Source of the DNA: Sarcophilus harrisii | Lineage: Eukaryota > Chordata > Mammalia > Dasyuromorphia > Dasyuridae | NCBI RefSeq assembly: GCF_902635505.1 | Contig: NC_045431.1 | Span: 99,575,988-99,639,987 of the forward strand | Length of the DNA stretch: 64,000 bases | Reading direction: 5' to 3' | Part shown: positions 1-11,306 of the stretch, in pieces | Layout of the letters: every line of letters begins with the position of its first letter | Position numbering within the stretch: position 1 is the stretch's first letter | Translations under genes and position numbers: made by a program | The notes under the pieces: model-generated | What the model saw: the letters and a program-made list of their open reading frames with translations, nothing else | What the model was told of the DNA's origin: nothing | The model's database searches: none

Positions 1-465
1 AACAGATTTGACCATGCTGTTATTGTACTGGGGACCCAGACTTTCACCTCAGGCAAACATTATTGGGAAGTGAAGGTGGAACATAACACAGAATGGTCAG
101 TGGGCATCTTCCCAGATTCAGTTAGGCGAAAGGGGAAAATCTCCTTATCCAATAAAATAAGAATCTTAGTTGGCTTCAAATATAGAAATGATTTCTTTCT
201 CTGGGATTCACAACATGGCTTTTATGAGACCCCACCTATATATAAATTGGGCATTTTTCTTGATTGTGATCAAAAACATATAACATTTTATGATGTCTTA
301 GAGCAATCCATTATCTTCAGCCCCCTACACATATCCTTTCAAGGACCTTTTCATCCTCTCTTTTCTCCTTGCTGTCCTGATAAAAAAGCTATCTCTCAAG
401 GTCCTTGGAGTGATCAGGAAATAGCTATTGATTCTGATGACTATGGGAGAATCTCAATAATATGA
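1..465 (+). CDS. C-terminal PRY-SPRY exon of a TRIM-family gene (5' part outside window)
   Basis: The frame is open from base 1 to the TGA at 463-465 and gives 154 codons that begin inside a SPRY domain. The peptide carries the B30.2 signatures GTQTFTSGKHYWEV near the start and FFLWDSQHGFYE in the middle, then LGIFLDCDQKHITFYD, the position of the family LDYE-type motif, here changed to LDCD. It aligns along its whole length with the last exon of the complete TRIM gene at 27453-28045, but many positions differ and the acidic tail is shorter, so it is a diverged paralogue and not a recent copy. PRY-SPRY domains are the substrate-binding ends of RING-type E3 ligases. The upstream exons are outside the window, so I cannot tell whether the gene is whole. 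Two AATAAA signals follow the stop. Confidence 0.88.
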   Translation, partial: NRFDHAVIVLGTQTFTSGKHYWEVKVEHNTEWSVGIFPDSVRRKGKISLSNKIRILVGFKYRNDFFLWDSQHGFYETPPIYKLGIFLDCDQKHITFYDVLEQSIIFSPLHISFQGPFHPLFSPCCPDKKAISQGPWSDQEIAIDSDDYGRISII

Positions 466-720
466 CTAAAAAATGTGATGGAAAATGATTTCTTGTGGAA
501 ATGATCAATAAAGTTACAAAACCAATGAGAATAAAATCTTGTTTGTACTGTGTCCCACCTCACTGATTCTTCACTGAGAACTTCCATAATTGTCAATTTA
601 TATATGGGGACTTATTATTTTCCTATAGCAAATGGAAATGGATGTCATATACAAACACTATTTCTAAGTCAGATAATCATACATATATGTTTATACCTGC
701 CTACTTAGATATGAGTATGT
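466..720 (+). other. 3' flank of the first TRIM copy, homologous to the flank of the second
   Basis: Positions about 566-690 align with 28800-28925 behind the second TRIM gene. They share CTTCACTGAGAACTT and the phrases TTATTATTTTCC and AAACACTAT. This shows that the tandem duplication reached beyond the coding region. Confidence 0.6.
507..535 (+). promoter_or_regulatory. Paired poly(A) signals of the first TRIM copy
   Basis: AATAAA occurs at 507-512 and again at 530-535, 42 and 65 bases after the stop codon of the SPRY exon. A GT-rich stretch follows (TTGTTTGTACTGTG). This is the usual layout of a vertebrate poly(A) site. Confidence 0.6.
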
Positions 721-735
721 ATGTATATATGTACG

Positions 736-736
<1 letters not shown>

Positions 737-770
<34 letters not shown>
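737..770. repeat. (AT)n microsatellite
   Basis: An uninterrupted run of alternating T and A, inside a wider TATG/TATA-rich stretch (700-790). Confidence 0.9.
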
Positions 771-773
<3 letters not shown>

Positions 774-796
774 TATGTCTATATACATTTTTAAAA

Positions 797-930
797 GTTA
801 TTTTAAGTCATGGCTGACATTTCATGACCCTTTTTTTTTTTTTTTTTTTTTTTGGCAATAATACTAGAGTGGTTTGCCTATTCCTTTCCAGCTCATTTTA
901 CCTATGAGGAAACTGAAGCATACACAGATA
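797..930 (-). mobile_element. SINE 3' portion (MAR1/WSINE or MIR type), split by poly(T)
   Basis: The minus strand reads CTCATAGGTAAAATGAGCTGG and continues into the tail typical of marsupial tRNA-derived SINEs (GGTTTGCC, AGTATTATTGCC, then GGGTCATGAAA). A run of about 23 T sits in the middle of the element. Confidence 0.55.
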
Positions 931-935
931 TAATT

Positions 936-1440
936 CAGATGTTCCTGAATTTATGCTGGATACTTTAATCTACTGTGACAACTATACATCCATATATCCA
1001 TGTAACTATCTATTTATAGTATATAAATAAGTGTATGTGTATAGACATACATATATAATACAAATGTACAATGTAGATTAATACACTTTTGATTTCTCCC
1101 AAAAACACCACACATACACACACAACTTTTTGTTAGGGAACTCTACTATATCACTAAAACATGAAGAATCAGTCAGTCTTGAGATTGACCCCAAAACTAT
1201 GACCATTCCACCACCTAATGCCCATATGAGGAGTTCTTTCTTGAAAGACACATATCAGAATGAAAGGAGATGATTGATTATATTTCTTACTATATAAGTT
1301 TTCACATTTTTCCTTAAAAAATTTCACTCTTTGTGTTGTGGTTGTTAACTATATCCTCCCATAAGTGAATGGAATGTTCCATCCACCATTCATGAAAATG
1401 CACACTGGCAAATAGCACCCTTCATATAATTTTTAATTAT
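936..1440. other. No gene seen; AT-rich spacer
   Basis: AT-rich sequence with stretches of TATA/ACAC simple repeat and no recognisable coding or repeat family. Confidence 0.4.
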
Positions 1441-1450
1441 AATATGTAAT

Positions 1451-1606
1451 ATTTTTTTCAACTAAGGCAATTGGGGTTAAGTGACTTGTCCAGGTTCACA
1501 CAGCTAGGAAGTATTAAATGTTTAAGGCCAGATCTGAACTCAGGTCCTCTTGACTTCAATGTTGGTGCTTTATTCACTGTACCATTTAGCTGCCCTGCAC
1601 CCTTAT
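1451..1606 (-). mobile_element. tRNA-derived SINE (MAR1/WSINE/MIR-like)
   Basis: Read on the minus strand this is the usual head (GGGCAGCTAAATGGTACAGT) followed by 'tcaagaggacctgagttcag', 'tagctgtgtgaac' and 'caagtcacttaacc'. The left end on the + strand is T-rich, as expected for a minus-strand tail. Confidence 0.75.
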
Positions 1607-1695
1607 ATTCTTTTCCACATCTAGAGCTATCCGAGTCCAGATTTTCTTTTATAAATCCTTATTTAAAAGGTATGACAACCTGTTAACTACAAAAA

Positions 1696-3426
1696 CCTTT
1701 TTTTTTTTAAAAGCTTTTTATTTTCAAAACATATATGCATGGATCGTTTGACAAGACTGACCTTTGCATAGCCTTGTGTCTCAGATTTTCTCCTTCTCCC
1801 CATGTTAAAGACCATGTCTGGTTTGAAAGAGCAGGTCAATTCTCCCAAAGCCTCCTCAGCTGTGGATCATGATGGTTGAGGGAGTTGAGGGGTAGCCTTT
1901 ACTGACACAGGTGTTGCTTGTGGACTTGGAATGAAATAAATTGGAGGCAGAGGGAAGAGGAGAGAGGTCAGACAATGCAATAGCCTCTCAGTCTCCTTTT
2001 GTATCATCATCATCTGCTCACAAGAAGAGATAACAATTCCAGGTACTTGTATTTGGATTCTGGAAACCACAAGAGCAGCAAATAACATTTTTTTTTAACA
2101 CCCCCTCTCATAAATGGCAAGCAATTCAATATATGTTAAACATGTTAAAATATATATTAAATCCAATATGTATAAGCATATTGATATAATTCTCTTGCTG
2201 CACAAGAGAAATCAGAACTAAAAAAAATGAAAGTAAATGAATAAGAAGACAAAATGGAAGTAAACAACAACGAGAGAGAGAATATTATGTTGTGATCCAC
2301 AGTCAGTTCTCAAACTCCTCTCTCTGGGTGTAGATGGCTGTTTTCATCACAAGATCATTGGAACTGGCATCAATCATCCCATTGTTGGAAAGAGTCACGT
2401 TCATCAGAATTGATCATTGTATAATATTGCTGTTGCTCTGTACAATGATCTCCTGGTTCTGCTTATTTCATTTAGCATCAGTTCATGTAAGTCTTTCCAA
2501 GTCTTTCTAAAAATCATCTTTTTTAGTTCCAAATTGTTCTCCAGAATGGCTGGATCCATTCACAATTCTACCAACAATGTATTAATGTCCCAGTTTCCCC
2601 ACATCCTATCCAGCATTAGTCCTTGTCTTTTCCTGTCATCTTAGCCAATCTGATAGGTGTGTAGTGGTATTTCAGAGTTGTATTAATTTGAATTTCTCTG
2701 ACCAATAATGATTTAGAGCACCTTCTCATAGTTTTAATTTATTCATCTGAAAATTGTCTATTCATATTCTTTGACCACATATCAATTACACAATTGCTTG
2801 GATTTTTATAAATTTGAGTAAATTCTCTATATATTTTAGAAATGAGGCCTTTTATCAGAACCCTTTAATGTAAAAGTGATTTCCCAGTGTATTGCTTCCC
2901 TTCTAATCTTGTCTGCATTAGTTTTGTTTGTACAAAAACTTTTTAACTTAATGTAATCAAAATTATCTATCTGATGTTCAATTATGAGTTCCAGTTCTCC
3001 TTCTCCACAGATCTGAGAGATAAATTATCCTATGTTCCTCTAATTTGCTTATAATATCATTCTTTATGTCTAAATTATGAACACATTTACATCTTATTTT
3101 GGTATGTGGTATTAGGTGTGGGTTGAGCTCTACTTTTTTTCATACTAGTTTCCAATTTTCCCAGAAGTTTTTGTCAAATAGTGAGTTCTTATCCCCAAAA
3201 CTATGGTCTGTGGGTTTGTCAAGCACCAGATTGCTATAGTTATTGCCTATTTTGTCCTGTGATCCTAATGTATTTCATGAATCAACTACTCTATTTCTTA
3301 GCCAGTAAAAAATGGTTCTGATGACCACTGCTTTATAATATAATTTTAGGTCTGGCACAGCTATGCCATCTTCCTTAGCATTTTTTTTAATATCAATTAG
3401 CTTGAAATTCTTAACCTTGCATTTTT
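1696..3426 (-). mobile_element. Older L1, 3' segment (3' UTR and end of ORF2)
   Basis: It begins with a T-run and AAAAGCTTTTTATTTTC, the reverse of the L1 3' end (GAAAATAAAAAGCTTTT). The same 3' end occurs at 36409 (minus), 61077 (minus) and 62985 (plus). An LTR-like insertion (1803-2100) interrupts the 3' UTR. ORF2-derived sequence follows (about 2400-3426) with no long open frame. The segment is broken at 3426 by the full-length L1 and continues at 11307, with the 14-bp AACCTTGCATTTTT at 3413-3426 and again at 11307-11320. Confidence 0.8.
1803..2100 (-). mobile_element. LTR-like insertion in L1 3' UTR
   Basis: A 298-bp block foreign to the L1 3' UTR. It starts TGTTAAAG and ends TTTAACA, so its ends are inverted TGTTA/TAACA, as in retroviral LTRs. 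Flanks are C-runs (CCCCA/CCCCC), so a target duplication is only suggestive. It could be a solo LTR or another non-autonomous element. I do not recognise the family. Confidence 0.4.
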
Positions 3427-3839
3427 TTTTAATTTAATAGCCTTTTATTTACAGGATATATGCATGGGTAACTTTACAGCATTAACAATTGCCAAACCTC
3501 TTGTTCCAACTTTTCACCTCTTACCCCCCACCCCCTCCCCCAGATGGCAGGATGACCAGTAGATGTTAAACACATCAAAATATAAATTAGATACACAATA
3601 AGTATACATGACCAAAACGTTATTTTGTTGTACAAAAAGAATCAGACTCTGAAATATTGTACAATTAGCTTGTGAAGGAAATCAAAAATGCAGGTGTGTA
3701 TAAATATAGGGATTGGGAATTCAAAGTAATGGTTTTAGTCATCTCCCAGAGTTCTTTTTCTGGGCATAGCTGGTTCAGTTCATTACTGCTCCATTGGAAA
3801 TGATTTGGTTGATCTCATTGCTGAGGATGGCCTGGTCCA

Positions 3840-6800
3840 TCAGAACTGGTCATCATATAGTATTGTTGTTGAAGTATATAATGATCTCCTGGTCCTGCTC
3901 ATTTCACTCAGCATCAGTTCGTGTAAGTCTCTCCAGGCCTTTCTGAAATCATCCTGTTGGTCATTTCTTACAGAACAGTAATATTCCATAATATTCATAT
4001 ACCATAATTTATTCAGCCATTCTCCAACTGATGGACATCCATTCAGTTTCCAGTTTTAGCCACTACAAAAGGGCTGCCACAAACATTCGTGCACATACAG
4101 GGTCCCTTTCCCTTCTTTATAATCTCTTTGGGATACAATCCCAGTAGTAACACTGCTGGATCAAAGGGTATGCACAGTTTGATAACTTTTTGAGCATAGT
4201 TCCAAACGACTCTCCAAAATGGTTGGATTCGTTCACAACTCCAACAACAATGCATCAATGTCCCAGTTTTCCCGCATCCCCTCCAACAATCATCATTATT
4301 TTTTCCCTGTCATCTTAGCCAATCTGACAGGGTATGTGAGTAGTATCTTAGAGTTGTCTTAATTTGCATTTCTCTGATTAATAATGACTTGGAGCATCTT
4401 TTCATATGACTAGAAATAGTTTCAATTTCTTCATCTGAGAATTGTCTGTTCATATCCTTTGACCATTTTTCAATTGGAGAATGGCTTGATTTTTATAAAT
4501 TAGAGTTAATTCTCTATATATTTTGGAAATGGGCCTTTATCAGAACCTTTGACTGTAAAAATATTTTTCCCAGTTTATTGCTTCCCTTCTAATCTTGTCT
4601 GCATTAGTTTTGTTTGTACAAAAACTTTTCAGTTTGGTATAATCGAAATTTTCTATTTTGTGATCAGTAATGATCTCTAGTTCTGCTTTGGTTATAAAGA
4701 CCTTCCCCTTCCACTGGTCTGAGAGGTAAACTATCCTGTGTTCCTCTAATTTATTAATAATTTCATTCTTTATGCCTAGGTCATGAACCCATTTTGACCT
4801 TATCTTGGTGTACGGCGTTAATTATGGATCAATGCCTAGTTTCTGCCATATTAGTTTCCAATTTTCCCAGCAATTTTTATCAAACAGTAAGTTCTTATCC
4901 CAAAAGCTGGGATCTTTGGGTTTTTCAAAGACTAGGTTGCTATATTTGTTGACTGTTTTATCCCTTGAACCTAATCTATTCCACTGATCAACTAATCTAT
5001 TCCTTAGCCAATACCAAATAGTTTTGGTAACTGCTGCTCTATAATATAATTTTAGATCTGGTACAGCTAAGCCACCTTCATTTGATTTTTTTCATTAATT
5101 CCTTGAAATTCTTGACCTTTTGTTTTTCCATATGAACTTTGTTGTTATTTTTTCTAGGTCATTAAAATAGTTTTTTGGGACTCTGATTGGTATAGCGCTA
5201 AATAAATAGATTAGTTTATTGTCATCTTTATTATATTTGCTCACCCTATCCAAGAGCATTTAATATTTTTCCAATTGGTTAGATCAGACTTAATTTGTGT
5301 GAAAAGTGGTCTGTAATTTTGCTCCTAAAGTTTCTGATTTTCCCTTGGCAGATAGATTCCTAAATATTTTATATTATCAGAAGTTACGTTAAATGGAATT
5401 TCTCTTTGTAACTCTGACTGTTGGATTTTGTTAGTGATATATAAGAATGCTGATGACTTATGTGGGTTTATTTTATAACCAGCAACTTTGCTAAAGTTGT
5501 GGATTATTTCTAATAACTTTTTAGCAGAATCTCTGGGGTTCTCTAAGTATACAATCATGTCATCGGCAAAGAGTGATAATTTGGTTTCCTCATTGCCTAT
5601 TCTTATTCCTTTAATCTCTTTCTCAGCTCTTATTGCTAAAGCTAGCGTTTCTAATACAATATTAAATGGTAACGGTGATAGTGGGCAACCTTGTTTCACT
5701 CCAGATCTTGTTGGGAATGGTTGCAGTTTGTCTCTATTACATATGATGCTTACTGATGGTTTTAAATAGATGCTGCTGATTATTTTAAGGAAAAGTCCAT
5801 TTATTCCTATACTCTCAAGTGTTTTTAATAGGAATGGATGTTGGATTTTATCAAATGCTTTTCTGCATCTATTGAGGATGATCATATGGTTTTGTTAATT
5901 TGGTTATTAACATGGCCAATTATATTGATAGTTTTCTAATATTGAACCAGCCCTGCATTCCTGGTATAAATCCTACTTGATCATAGTGTATTATCTTGGA
6001 GATGATTTTCTGTAGTCTTTTTGCTAATATCTTATTTAAGATTTTAGCATCAATATTCATTAGGGAGATTGGTCTATAATTTTCTTTCTCTGTTTTCAGC
6101 CTACCTGGTTTAGGTATCAGTACCATGTCTGTGTCATAGAAGGAATTTGGTAGGACTCCTTCATTCCCTATTTTATCAAATAATTTATATATCATTGGGG
6201 CCAATTGTTTTTTAAATGTTTGGTAAAATTCAAATGTAAATCCATCTGGTCCTGGGGATTTTTTCTTAGGGAGTTGTTTAATTGCCTGTTCTATTTCTTT
6301 TTCTGAAATGGGACTATTCAACAATTACTTCCTCCTCTGTCAGTCTGGGAAGTCTATATTTTTTGGAGGTGAGTCATCCATTTCACTTAGGTTATCAAAT
6401 TTATTGGCATAAAGTTGAGCAAAATAACTCCTTATTATTTCTCTCATTTCCTCTTCATTGGTGGAAAGTTCTCCCTTTTCATTTTTAAGACTACTAATTT
6501 CATTTCCTCCCTCCTTTTTCTAATCAGATTTACCAAAGGCTTATCTATTTTACCGGTTTTTCATAGAACCAACTCTTAGTTTTATTAATTAGTTCAATAG
6601 TTTTTTTACTTTCAATATTTTTAATTTCTCCTTTTAATTTTAGAATTTCCAATTTAGTATTTGATTGGAGGTTTTTAATTTGGTCTTTTTTAGTTTTTAG
6701 TTGCAAAGCCCAATTCATTAATCTTTTCTTTCTCTGTTTTATTCAAGTAAGCCTCTAAGGATATAAAATTCCCTCTTATTACCACTTTGGCTGCATCCCA

Positions 6801-7668
6801 CAAATTTTAGGTATGATATCTCATCATTGTCATTATCTTGAGTGAAATTATTAGTTGTATCTATAATTTGCTGCTTCACCCAATCATTCTTTAAGATGAG
6901 ATTGTTTAGTTTCAATTACTTTTTGGTCTATTTCCCCTAACTTTTTGTTGAATGTAGTTTTTATTGCATCATGATCTGAAAAGAAAGCATTTACTATTTC
7001 TGCTTTCTTGCATTTAATTTTGAGGTCTTTATGTCCTAATATATGGTCAATTTTTGAATAGGTTCCATGAACTGCTGAGAAGAAAGCATATTCCTTTCTG
7101 TCTCCATTCAATTTTCTCCAAAGATCCAACATGCCTAATTTTTCTAATATTCTGTTTACTTCTTTAATTTCTTTTCTTATTTGTTTTGTGGTTTGATTTG
7201 TCTAATTCTGAGAGTGCAAGGTTGAGATTTCCTACTATTACAGTTTTGTTGTCTATTTCTTCTTGCAACTCTCTTAACTTCTCCTTTAGGAAGTTGGATG
7301 CCATACCACTTGGTGCACATATGTTTAATATTGATATTGCTTCGTTGTTTATGCTACCCTTTAGCAGGATGTAGTTTCCTTCCTTATCTCTTTTAATTAG
7401 ATCAATTTTTACTTTTGCTTGATCTGAGATAAGGATGGCTACCCCTACTTTTTTGACTTCACCTGAAGCATAATGGATTTTGCTCCAGCCTTTTTACCTT
7501 TACTCTATATGTATCTCCCTGCTTTAAATGTGTTTCTTGTAAACAACATATTGTAGGGTTCTGACTTTTGATCCAGTCTGCTATCTGCCTCCTCTTTATG
7601 GAGGAGTTCATCCCATTCACATTTACGGTTAGAATTACTAAATCTGTATTTCCTGCCAACCTAATCAT
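3840..7668 (-). pseudogene. L1 ORF2 (endonuclease/reverse transcriptase), inactivated
   Basis: The span of 3.83 kb matches a normal L1 ORF2 (about 1275 codons). The N-terminal endonuclease is clear (7668-7459): DLVILTVNVNGMNSSIKRRQ and CCLQETHL, holding the N and E of the active site. A second endonuclease piece is at 7132-6884 (GTYSKIDHILG, FSDHDAI). RT pieces are at 6324-5920 ([27 protein letters not shown]) and 5885-5325 ([18 protein letters not shown] and the catalytic [13 protein letters not shown]). The C-terminal Cys/His part is at 4258-4043 (MMHCCWSCERIQPFW, IPFDPAVLLLGLYPKE). The pieces are in three different frames, so several frameshifts and stops have accumulated. The stop codon is complementary to 3840-3842. 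Confidence 0.82.
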
Positions 7669-9131
7669 CCCAGATTATGCTTTACTTATTCTTGCCTTCC
7701 CCAACCCTCTTTCCCCCTTTTAAACTTATGTACCCCTCTTGTATCACGATGCTTACCCTCTTTATAATCCCTCCCTCCCCCCATTTGAGTCTTTTCCCCT
7801 TCCTTCCCTTATTACTCTTTTCTTTTCCCTTTTCCTCTCCCCCGTTTTTAATGAGGCGATAGAGAATTTTCTCTAAAACAAATGTCAATTATTTTTTCTT
7901 TGAGCCAACTCTGATGAGAAGTAAGAATTCACACAATGTTCCTCCCCCTCTAAATTCCCTCAGATATGATAAGTTTCCTTAGCCTCTTTGTGGGATGTGG
8001 TTTTCCCTCTTTTTATCCCTCCTTTCCACCTTATTCTGCCATCATCCCTTTTCCATATCTACTTCCTTTTTATGTTATATCAATTTACAATCAAATTATA
8101 CATGTATTCTTTTTGTATATCCACAATAGAAATACAATTCTCAAGAGTTATTTTTACCTTTTCTGCATCTCTTGAGTTCTATAGGTTTGGAGATCAAATT
8201 TTTTGTTTAGTTCTGGTTTTCTTCGAAACAAATGGAATTCATTTGTTTCATTAAATGTCCATCTTCTTCCTGGAAGAAAATGCTCAACTTAGCTGGGTAG
8301 TTTATTCTTGAGCTGCATCCCAAGTTCTTGTGCCTTTTGGAATATCATATTCCAGGCCCTTCTTTCCTTTAATGTAGGAGGCAGCCAGATCTTGGGTGAT
8401 CCTTATTATGGCACCTCAGGTATTTAAATGGTTTTTGGCTGCTTAGCAAAATTTTTCCCTTGAATTTGATAGTTCTGAAATTTGGCCAAATATTCCTTGG
8501 GGTTTTATTTTAGGGTTTCTTTCAGAAGATGTTAAGATGAATTCTTTCAATGCCTATTTTACCTTCTGATTCTACTTATATCTGGGCAGTTCTCTTTGAT
8601 GATTTCTTGTAAAATAGATCTAGGCTCTTTTTTTCATCATAGTTTTTCAGAAGTCAATAATCCTCAGATTATCTCTCCTAGATCTATTTTCCAAGTCTGT
8701 CGTTTTTGCAAGTAGATAATTCATGGTTTTTCAGTTTGTCATTTTTTTGTTTTTAGCTTGACTGATTCTTGCTGTCTCAATGAATCATTAGTTTCTATTT
8801 CTTCAGTTCTAATTTTTAAAGAATTATTTTCTTCATTAGCTTTTTTACTTCTTTCTGTATATGTCCAATTGAGTTTTAAATGTATTGTTTTGGTCTGTGG
8901 AATTTTTCCATTTCACTAATTTTTTTTTTTTAGTGAATTATTTCTTCTTTCCAATTCACAGATCCTACTTTCTTGCGAGTTCTTTATTTTTTTCAATTCA
9001 CCAATTTTGTTTCCCTGCACTTCCTGGGAATTTTTTAACTTTTCCAATTCGTATTTCAGGAAGTTGTTGCTCTCTTATAAGGCTTCTCTTTCCTTTCTCC
9101 ATTTACCTTCTAACTCTCTTTTGAGACTTTT

Positions 9132-10403
9132 TTTTTTTTTCCAGGATGGGTTGATTTATTTACTTCTCAGTAGTCTCCTAAAGACAAGCAAAAAGGATCT
9201 GAGCCATTGGTAGGGGAGAGATTGCTAGGACACTAGTAAGTGTAGCTGGGAGTGAAAAGGGATTGGCTGGAGGCAGAACTAGATGTGCCTGAATGAACGT
9301 ACTGCCCTTTGGCTGCCTGGCAGTTTGGCTGAGCTCGCTTCACAAATGCCTCCTGCTTAGCCTTCTTGTTTTCAGCTTTGCCTCTCCAGGCATCAAGTGC
9401 ACTGGCCTGAAGGGCCCGCCCATAGGAGAAACTCAGCTTCCAGGGCTTGGGCAGTGGGCAAAGGTTGATGGCATTTAAATTAAGAGTGGCATCTTCCTCA
9501 CTCATGCCTCCAGATAGAAAGCAGATGCCTGGAACAGCAGCAGGGACTGTTTGGCAGAGAGTTGTGACAGTAGCCATAGCCACCTGTTCAGGGGTGTACT
9601 TCTTGGTGCAGGCATGTCCAGCTGTCACCATGTTGGGCTTCAGGAGTGTTCCCTCCAAGTAGACATGGTGGTCATTCAGGGCCTTATAGACAGCGGCCAG
9701 TACCTTTTCAGAGACATACTGGCAATGTTCAATATCGTGATCTCCTTCGGGGATGACTTCAGGCTCCACAATGGGCACCAGCCCATTCTGCTGGCAAATA
9801 CTGGCATAGCGGGCCAGCGCATTGGCATTTTCTTGAATGGCCAGGTTGGAGGGACACTGGTCAGTGATCTTCAGCACAGCCCGCCACTTCCCAAAGTCAG
9901 CACCGTCCTTCTTGTACTGGGCACAGCGCTGAGACAGTCCATCCAAACCTTGAATGGTGGTTTCTCCATTTGTTCCTGCCAGGGGAACAGCACCTTGGTC
10001 CAGCTTGATTCCCACCACAATCCCCTTTTCCTTGAGGATATCTCTGAACCACTTTCCTTGGTTGTCTTTCTGATAGAGAGTTTCATGGAAAAGGATCACA
10101 CCCCCAATGCTCTGGTTGATGGATTTGTCCACGGAGAAGAGCATTTCTCGGAATTGACGGAGGTTTTCTTCTGTGTTCTTTACCTTGATTCTCTGCAGGC
10201 GACTGCCCATGGTACCTACAGACTCATCTGCAGCCAGGATCCCCTTGCCATCGGCAACAATGCGTTTGGCAATGTCTGAGAGCTCTTTCCTTTGCTCTGC
10301 AGTAAGAGCTGGAAAACCATAGGCCATGGTGGTAGGTTGTTTGGTGGAGAGAGTCTTTTGGTGATTAGTAGTTCCTAATGAGGAGGCAACTGCCAAAGAG
10401 GTC
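9132..10403 (-). pseudogene. ALDOB: Processed retrocopy of aldolase B (ALDOB) inside L1 ORF1
   Basis: An intronless copy of an ALDOB mRNA inserted in the same orientation as the host L1. The 13-bp duplication TTTTGAGACTTTT flanks it exactly (9119-9131 and 10404-10416). The 5' UTR remnant is 10403-10328, the coding region 10327-9233 and the 3' UTR 9232-9141. AATAAA lies at the complement of 9155-9160, about 14 bases before the A-tail (T-run about 9132-9140). These are the hallmarks of L1-mediated retrotransposition of a spliced, polyadenylated mRNA. The copy is younger than the L1 it sits in. Because the reading frame is whole (see CDS entry), 'pseudogene' is a structural label only. Confidence 0.93.
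9233..10327 (-). CDS. ALDOB: Intact aldolase B reading frame of the retrocopy (364 aa)
   Basis: Fructose-bisphosphate aldolase B cleaves fructose-1,6-bisphosphate and fructose-1-phosphate in glycolysis and hepatic fructose use. The frame starts at the Kozak-like ACCACCATGG ([20 protein letters not shown]) and ends [10 protein letters not shown], 364 residues, the length of mammalian ALDOB. The isoform call rests on B-type phrases ([80 protein letters not shown]), not the A or C versions. The key sites are visible: Asp in ILAADES, Lys in VGIKLDQG, Lys in FGKWRAVLK, Glu in IVEPEV, the Schiff-base Lys in GTLLKPNMV, Arg in SYGRALQ and the C-terminal Tyr. No stop or frameshift is present. A few substitutions look unusual for the family ([22 protein letters not shown]). 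In-frame codons extend upstream to about 10396 without an ATG, and a stop precedes them, so it is not fused to L1 ORF1. Confidence 0.9.
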   Translation of the reverse strand: MAYGFPALTAEQRKELSDIAKRIVADGKGILAADESVGTMGSRLQRIKVKNTEENLRQFREMLFSVDKSINQSIGGVILFHETLYQKDNQGKWFRDILKEKGIVVGIKLDQGAVPLAGTNGETTIQGLDGLSQRCAQYKKDGADFGKWRAVLKITDQCPSNLAIQENANALARYASICQQNGLVPIVEPEVIPEGDHDIEHCQYVSEKVLAAVYKALNDHHVYLEGTLLKPNMVTAGHACTKKYTPEQVAMATVTTLCQTVPAAVPGICFLSGGMSEEDATLNLNAINLCPLPKPWKLSFSYGRALQASALDAWRGKAENKKAKQEAFVKRAQPNCQAAKGQYVHSGTSSSASSQSLFTPSYTY

Positions 10404-10554
10404 TTTTGAGACTTTTAATGGTCTCTTCTATGAGAGCATCATGTAAAGGAGGACAGTCTGATGCATTTTTGCTGTTTGCTGTCTCTTCAGGTTTGCTGAC
10501 CTGCTCTTTTTCTGCATAGAAGCTGTCGATCGTTCTTTTCATCTTTTTATTCAT

Positions 10555-11306
10555 GTTTTAAAGCCTTTAGGGTAGGTCTCCTAGGCAAGGGGGTTACCAG
10601 CTTCCTCTGCAGAGCAAGGAGAGATGTAAACCGATTTCCAGGCTCCGAGGTATGGGAGTGCTCTGAGTGAGAGTTTTCCCTTCCCCCAACAGGAAGTGGA
10701 TTCAGCACTGGCCGAGCTATGGAAGTGCCCAGTTGGGCTATGTGGGTTAGCGATTGCCCTTGGCTAGAGACTAAGGGGTGAAAGTGTCACTGCCCCAGGC
10801 CGGAGCCTCTTGTGGGACTGTGAGTATTAGCAGCTGACCGCAGACTGCAGACCGCCATGAACTCTGCCCCAGCTCTCTGCCTGATGCAAATCGGCCCTGG
10901 GAAAGCTCTATGGCCCCAAGCCGAGCTCCCCACTGCGCAGATTGGAGGCTAACCCGGGCTGTGTCCTCCTGCCGTGCAGGATCACAACTGTCCCAAGGAA
11001 AAGCCCCGTACTGCGGGTTGGGGCTGCGCGCTTGTGCTGAGATCTGTGTTTTTTCACTTTCGGTTTGAGGCTCTCCTCAGAACCTAATTTCTCTCCCAGT
11101 CTGCGCTGACCTCCCCCCTGGCCCCGGAACCAACCTTTTTTTGGTGAGACTGCAGATTTTCTTCGGCTGGTGAGTTGTTCTACTTCTTATCTTTACGAAT
11201 TGTAGCAGTCAAGACTATTTTTGAGGCTCCATATAATATTGATAAAGAGGGTAAAAGAGCTTAGAAAGTCGCGTGTGTCTTCTCCGCCATTTTGGCTCCG
11301 CCCCCC
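10555..11306 (-). promoter_or_regulatory. L1 5' UTR with internal promoter
   Basis: A 750-bp GC- and CpG-rich block, unlike the AT-rich surroundings, immediately upstream of L1 ORF1. The complement of 11284-11293 is AAAATGGCGG within 15-25 bases of the L1 5' end. This matches the YY1-type site known to set L1 transcription start. Transcription from here would run on the minus strand through ORF1 and the aldolase B reading frame. Confidence 0.6.

Larger units (their letters stand above)
8154..10554 (-). pseudogene. L1 ORF1 (RNA-binding protein), split by the ALDOB retrocopy
   Basis: The start codon is the complement of 10552-10554 and the frame begins MNKKMKRTIDSFYAEKEQVS. It continues to [10 protein letters not shown], where the retrocopy interrupts it. 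It resumes after 9131 with RELEGKWRKEREAL and a Lys/Glu-rich coiled-coil stretch. The end is FRRKPELNKKFDLQ...MQKR with the stop at 8154-8156. ORF1p is the trimeric RNA chaperone of the L1 particle. Removing the insert gives about 370 codons, close to family length. At least one stop lies in the coiled-coil part, so the frame is dead even apart from the insertion. Confidence 0.7.
3427..11306 (-). mobile_element. Full-length L1 retrotransposon with intact 5' end, interrupted by an ALDOB retrocopy
   Basis: The element runs on the minus strand from its 5' end (GGGGGG CGGAGCC, 11306) to its tail at 3427. Exact 14-bp target duplications AACCTTGCATTTTT flank it (3413-3426, 11307-11320). Parts in order are the 5' UTR (10555-11306), ORF1 (10554-8154, carrying the retrocopy 9132-10403), a purine-rich spacer (8153-7669), ORF2 (7668-3840) and the 3' UTR (3839-3427) with its G-rich tract (complement of 3526-3541). 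Without the retrocopy it is about 6.6 kb, a normal full length. ORF2 pieces fall in all three minus frames, so the copy is no longer autonomous. Confidence 0.88.

Noticed and set aside
5488-5769. 93-codon plus-strand open frame
   Set aside because: Complement of the L1 RT core (FADD region).
9551-10279. 242-codon plus-strand open frame
   Set aside because: Antisense shadow of the aldolase B frame; no motif of its own.
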